A DNA stretch of 15,769 nt from an uncultured Achromobacter sp. (GTDB lineage: Bacteria > Pseudomonadota > Gammaproteobacteria > Burkholderiales > Burkholderiaceae_B): NCBI GenBank assembly GCA_913775005.1, contig CAJYKY010000117.1, forward strand, positions 1-15,769, given 5' to 3'. A model generated the notes under the pieces. It was not told the DNA's origin, ran no database searches, and saw only the letters and a list, made by a program, of their open reading frames with translations. Numbering within the stretch: the stretch's first letter is position 1; each line of letters starts with the position of its first letter. The position numbers and the translations under genes are program-made. Below, piece by piece: positions 13,431 to 15,769 of this stretch.

Positions 13431-15769
13431 ATACGCCGACCAATTCTGCGAAGGGCGTCAGCATGAACCGCGGCGAGAGCGATAGCCTGCACGACGACGT
13501 AGACGACGCACTCATCGAAGCCATCCGCGACAGCGCCAAAGACCTGCTTTCCCGCCGCGATCAACGCCAGCGCAAGCGCGCGGGCGGCGCCGTCGACCGC
13601 CAATACTGGCAAGAGCTGGCTGCGGCCGGCTGGCTGGGCATGAGCGTGCCGGAAGCGATGGGCGGACTGGGCCTGGGCTGGCACGCCATGGCGGCGGTCA
13701 TGGAAGAGGCAGGCCGCGCGCAGCTGCCCGAACCGCTTGCTGGCGCGGGCGTGCTGAGCGCCACGCTGCTGGCGGGCATCAACACTCCGCCAGCGTCGCC
13801 GCTGCGCGATCAGCTGCTGCAAGACGTGTGCGATGGCACGCGGATTATCGGTGTGGCGTGGCAAGAGACGGAAGGCCAGCTGGAAGCGGGCGAAGCGGCG
13901 GGCGCATTCGGCGTCACCGTGACGGCGCGCGAAGGCGCGTACGTGCTCAATGGCGAAAAGCGCCACGTCATTCCCGGCGACGGCGTGAACGGCTGGCTGG
14001 TGACGGCCGACGGCGAAAGCGGCACCGCGCTGTTCTATCTGGAAGCCGGCACGCCCGGCGTCACCGTGCACCGCTACGCGCGCACCGACGGCACACCGGC
14101 CTGCCACCTGAGCATCGAGTCCGCGCAGGTGCCGGCGCAGGCCTTGCTGGCCCGCCACGGCGTGTTGGATGCCGTGGATGAAGCGCTGGACTACGCCCGC
14201 CTGATGCAGTCGGCCGAAATGGTGGGCGGGGCCCGCCAGGTGCTGGCGGACTCCGTCGCCTATCTGAACACGCGGCAACAGTTCGGCAAGCCGTTGTCAT
14301 CGTTCCAGGCGCTGCAACACCGGCTGGTCGATGCCTCCATGCAGGTGGAGCTTGCCGCCAACAGCCTGCAAGACGCCTTGAACACAATGGCGGCCACAAA
14401 GGGTGCGGACGCTGCTGCTGACAACGCTGGCGCGCCCGCCGCCTTGACGCGCCGCATCCTGGCCAGCCGCGTCAAAGCCCGCGCCGCACGCGCCGGCATC
14501 GACGCCGCGCGGCTGGCCATCCAGCTTCACGGCGCCATCGGCTACACCGACGAATGCGATGTCAGCCTGTACTTCCGCCACGCGCTGCATCTGGCCGCGT
14601 GGCTGGGCAACGCGGCGGCGCATCGCCAACGCTTCGGCGCGCTGGCGCAAGACCCGTCGCCGCCCGATGAGGCCGACGAGGATACGTCTACCGACGCCGC
14701 GCCCTTTCCGCGCGACGCCGACTGGAACGGCATGCCCGAAGCCGAATTCCGCGCGCTGCTGCGCCGCTTCTTCCGCGCGCACTACCCGGCGCACCTGCGC
14801 CACGTGCCGTGGCGGCTGCATTGGGATGACATCAAATCCTGGTACTTCACGCTGTCGCGCCAAGGCTGGATCGCACCGTCCTGGCCGCGCGAACACGGCG
14901 GCATGGCGCTATCGCCCGCCCGTCAGATTGCGTTCATCGAAGAAGCCGAGCGCTACGGCGTGGCGCGCGCGCCTGACCAGGGGCTGGTGATGCTGGGCCC
15001 CATCTTGATCCGCTACGGCACGGACGAACAGCGGGCGCGTTTCCTGCCCGGCATTCTGTCGGGCGCGGCCGTCTGGGCGCAGGGCTATTCCGAACCCAAT
15101 GCCGGCTCTGACCTGGCCGCGCTGCGGTGCGAAGCGGTGGTCGATGGCGACGAGCTGGTCGTGACCGGGCAAAAAACCTGGTCGACGCTGGCGCAAGATG
15201 CGACCCACATGTTCATGCTGGTGCGCACAGACAAGACCGTCAAAAAGCAGGCCGGCATCAGCTTCCTGCTGGTGGAGCTGGACCGCCCCGGCATCACGCG
15301 CCGGCCGATCCGCACCCTGTCCGGGCATGAAGAATTCTGCGAAGTGTTCTTCGATGGCGTTCGCGTGCCGCGCGCCAATCTGGTGGGCGAACTGAATGCA
15401 GGCTGGGACATCGCCAAGGCGTTGCTGGGTTTTGAACGGCTGTTCACCGGCAGCCCCAAGCACGCCAACCACGCCTTGCAGCAGATCTTCAGCATTGCGC
15501 GCCAACGCGGCCTGCTTGCCGACCCGGCCTTCGTCGACCGGCTGGCCGAGCTGCGGCTGGACAGCGCGGACCTGACCGCGATGTATCGCGTCTTTGCCGA
15601 CCTGGCCAAAGCCGGCCGGCCGCTGCCGCCCGCGTTGTCGCTACTGAAAATCTGGGCCACCGAAACGCACGAAAGACTGGGCGCGCTGCTGATCCAGATC
15701 GCCGAAGACTATGGCGGCGCAGCGATGCAAACCGCTAATGGCCACGACGGCCAGGGCGGCGCCGCCTCG
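13427..15769 (+). CDS. Two-domain fused acyl-CoA dehydrogenase (runs off the window)
   Basis: From ATG 13427 (GAGGG 6 nt upstream, 4-bp overlap with the previous stop) the frame is open for 781 codons with no stop. An ATG at 13463 with GAAGG upstream is an alternative. Domain 1 (about 20-400) is an acyl-CoA dehydrogenase with RQQFGKP (283-289) and QLHGAIGYTDE (366-376), the FAD-contacting motifs, but no EPxAGSD loop. At the two places where family members carry the catalytic base it has A257 (LDYARL) and L393. An acidic linker (about 405-435) follows. Domain 2 (from about 435) has EPNAGSD (556-562), GQKTWST, and FERL with E670 at the isovaleryl/long-chain-type base position; the RxQFG site is replaced by 'ARQRGLLADPAFVDR'. 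The product should form the alpha,beta double bond of a CoA thioester. The C-terminal end is not visible. Confidence 0.9.
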   Translation, partial: MNTPTNSAKGVSMNRGESDSLHDDVDDALIEAIRDSAKDLLSRRDQRQRKRAGGAVDRQYWQELAAAGWLGMSVPEAMGGLGLGWHAMAAVMEEAGRAQLPEPLAGAGVLSATLLAGINTPPASPLRDQLLQDVCDGTRIIGVAWQETEGQLEAGEAAGAFGVTVTAREGAYVLNGEKRHVIPGDGVNGWLVTADGESGTALFYLEAGTPGVTVHRYARTDGTPACHLSIESAQVPAQALLARHGVLDAVDEALDYARLMQSAEMVGGARQVLADSVAYLNTRQQFGKPLSSFQALQHRLVDASMQVELAANSLQDALNTMAATKGADAAADNAGAPAALTRRILASRVKARAARAGIDAARLAIQLHGAIGYTDECDVSLYFRHALHLAAWLGNAAAHRQRFGALAQDPSPPDEADEDTSTDAAPFPRDADWNGMPEAEFRALLRRFFRAHYPAHLRHVPWRLHWDDIKSWYFTLSRQGWIAPSWPREHGGMALSPARQIAFIEEAERYGVARAPDQGLVMLGPILIRYGTDEQRARFLPGILSGAAVWAQGYSEPNAGSDLAALRCEAVVDGDELVVTGQKTWSTLAQDATHMFMLVRTDKTVKKQAGISFLLVELDRPGITRRPIRTLSGHEEFCEVFFDGVRVPRANLVGELNAGWDIAKALLGFERLFTGSPKHANHALQQIFSIARQRGLLADPAFVDRLAELRLDSADLTAMYRVFADLAKAGRPLPPALSLLKIWATETHERLGALLIQIAEDYGGAAMQTANGHDGQGGAAS

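Noticed and set aside
13187..14278. 363-codon minus-strand frame across the second CoA-transferase and dehydrogenase genes
   Set aside because: Crosses a real gene boundary on the other strand and shows no family features.

Overview
The window is about 15.8 kb of high-GC, gene-dense bacterial chromosome. Its make-up (a Bug/TctC-type binding protein, TcuAB, CaiB/BaiF CoA-transferases, a fused acyl-CoA dehydrogenase, MocR- and LysR-type regulators) points to a betaproteobacterium of the Burkholderiales, most likely Alcaligenaceae (Achromobacter/Bordetella-like). That placement rests on gene content and base composition, not on a search. I saw no rRNA, tRNA, CRISPR array, insertion sequence or phage gene.

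Left block (1-6.4 kb). A cut-off MocR-type (GntR/aminotransferase) gene ends at 132 on the plus strand and overlaps, tail to tail, a minus-strand run. Read in the direction of transcription (right to left) that run is: a YfcG/Ure2p-like glutathione transferase, a LysR regulator, tcuA (FAD tricarballylate dehydrogenase), tcuB (Fe-S/membrane electron-transfer partner), a TctC/Bug periplasmic binding protein, and a small exported WG-repeat-like protein. tcuA and tcuB overlap by 4 bp. The set looks like a module for uptake and oxidation of a tricarboxylate, with a Bug protein where Salmonella has the transporter TcuC. A TTGACA hexamer and an inverted repeat sit in the short lysR-tcuA gap.

Middle block (6.4-10.1 kb). 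A minus-strand four-helix membrane protein of unknown function faces a plus-strand exported alpha/beta hydrolase across a 317-bp gap. After it come an exported TPR-like protein and a 54-residue lipoprotein. This part is rich in short degenerate tandem repeats: 11-bp units in the GST leader, 27-bp units in the divergent gap, and five 31-bp units beginning exactly with the 3' end and stop codon of the hydrolase gene.

Right block (10.1 kb to the edge). A tight plus-strand operon encodes a CaiB/BaiF CoA-transferase, a crotonase-family protein, a second CaiB/BaiF CoA-transferase and a two-domain acyl-CoA dehydrogenase whose frame stays open to the window end. The likely logic is CoA activation of a carboxylic acid, alpha,beta-dehydrogenation, then hydration or isomerisation; the substrate cannot be read from the sequence. 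The acyl-CoA dehydrogenase is the most interesting object here. Its N-terminal half keeps the FAD motifs of the C-terminal helical domain but lacks a glutamate at both usual catalytic positions. Its C-terminal half keeps the substrate/FAD loop and a candidate catalytic Glu but has lost the RxQFG motif. It resembles, in one chain, the heteromeric acyl-CoA dehydrogenases of actinobacterial steroid degradation.
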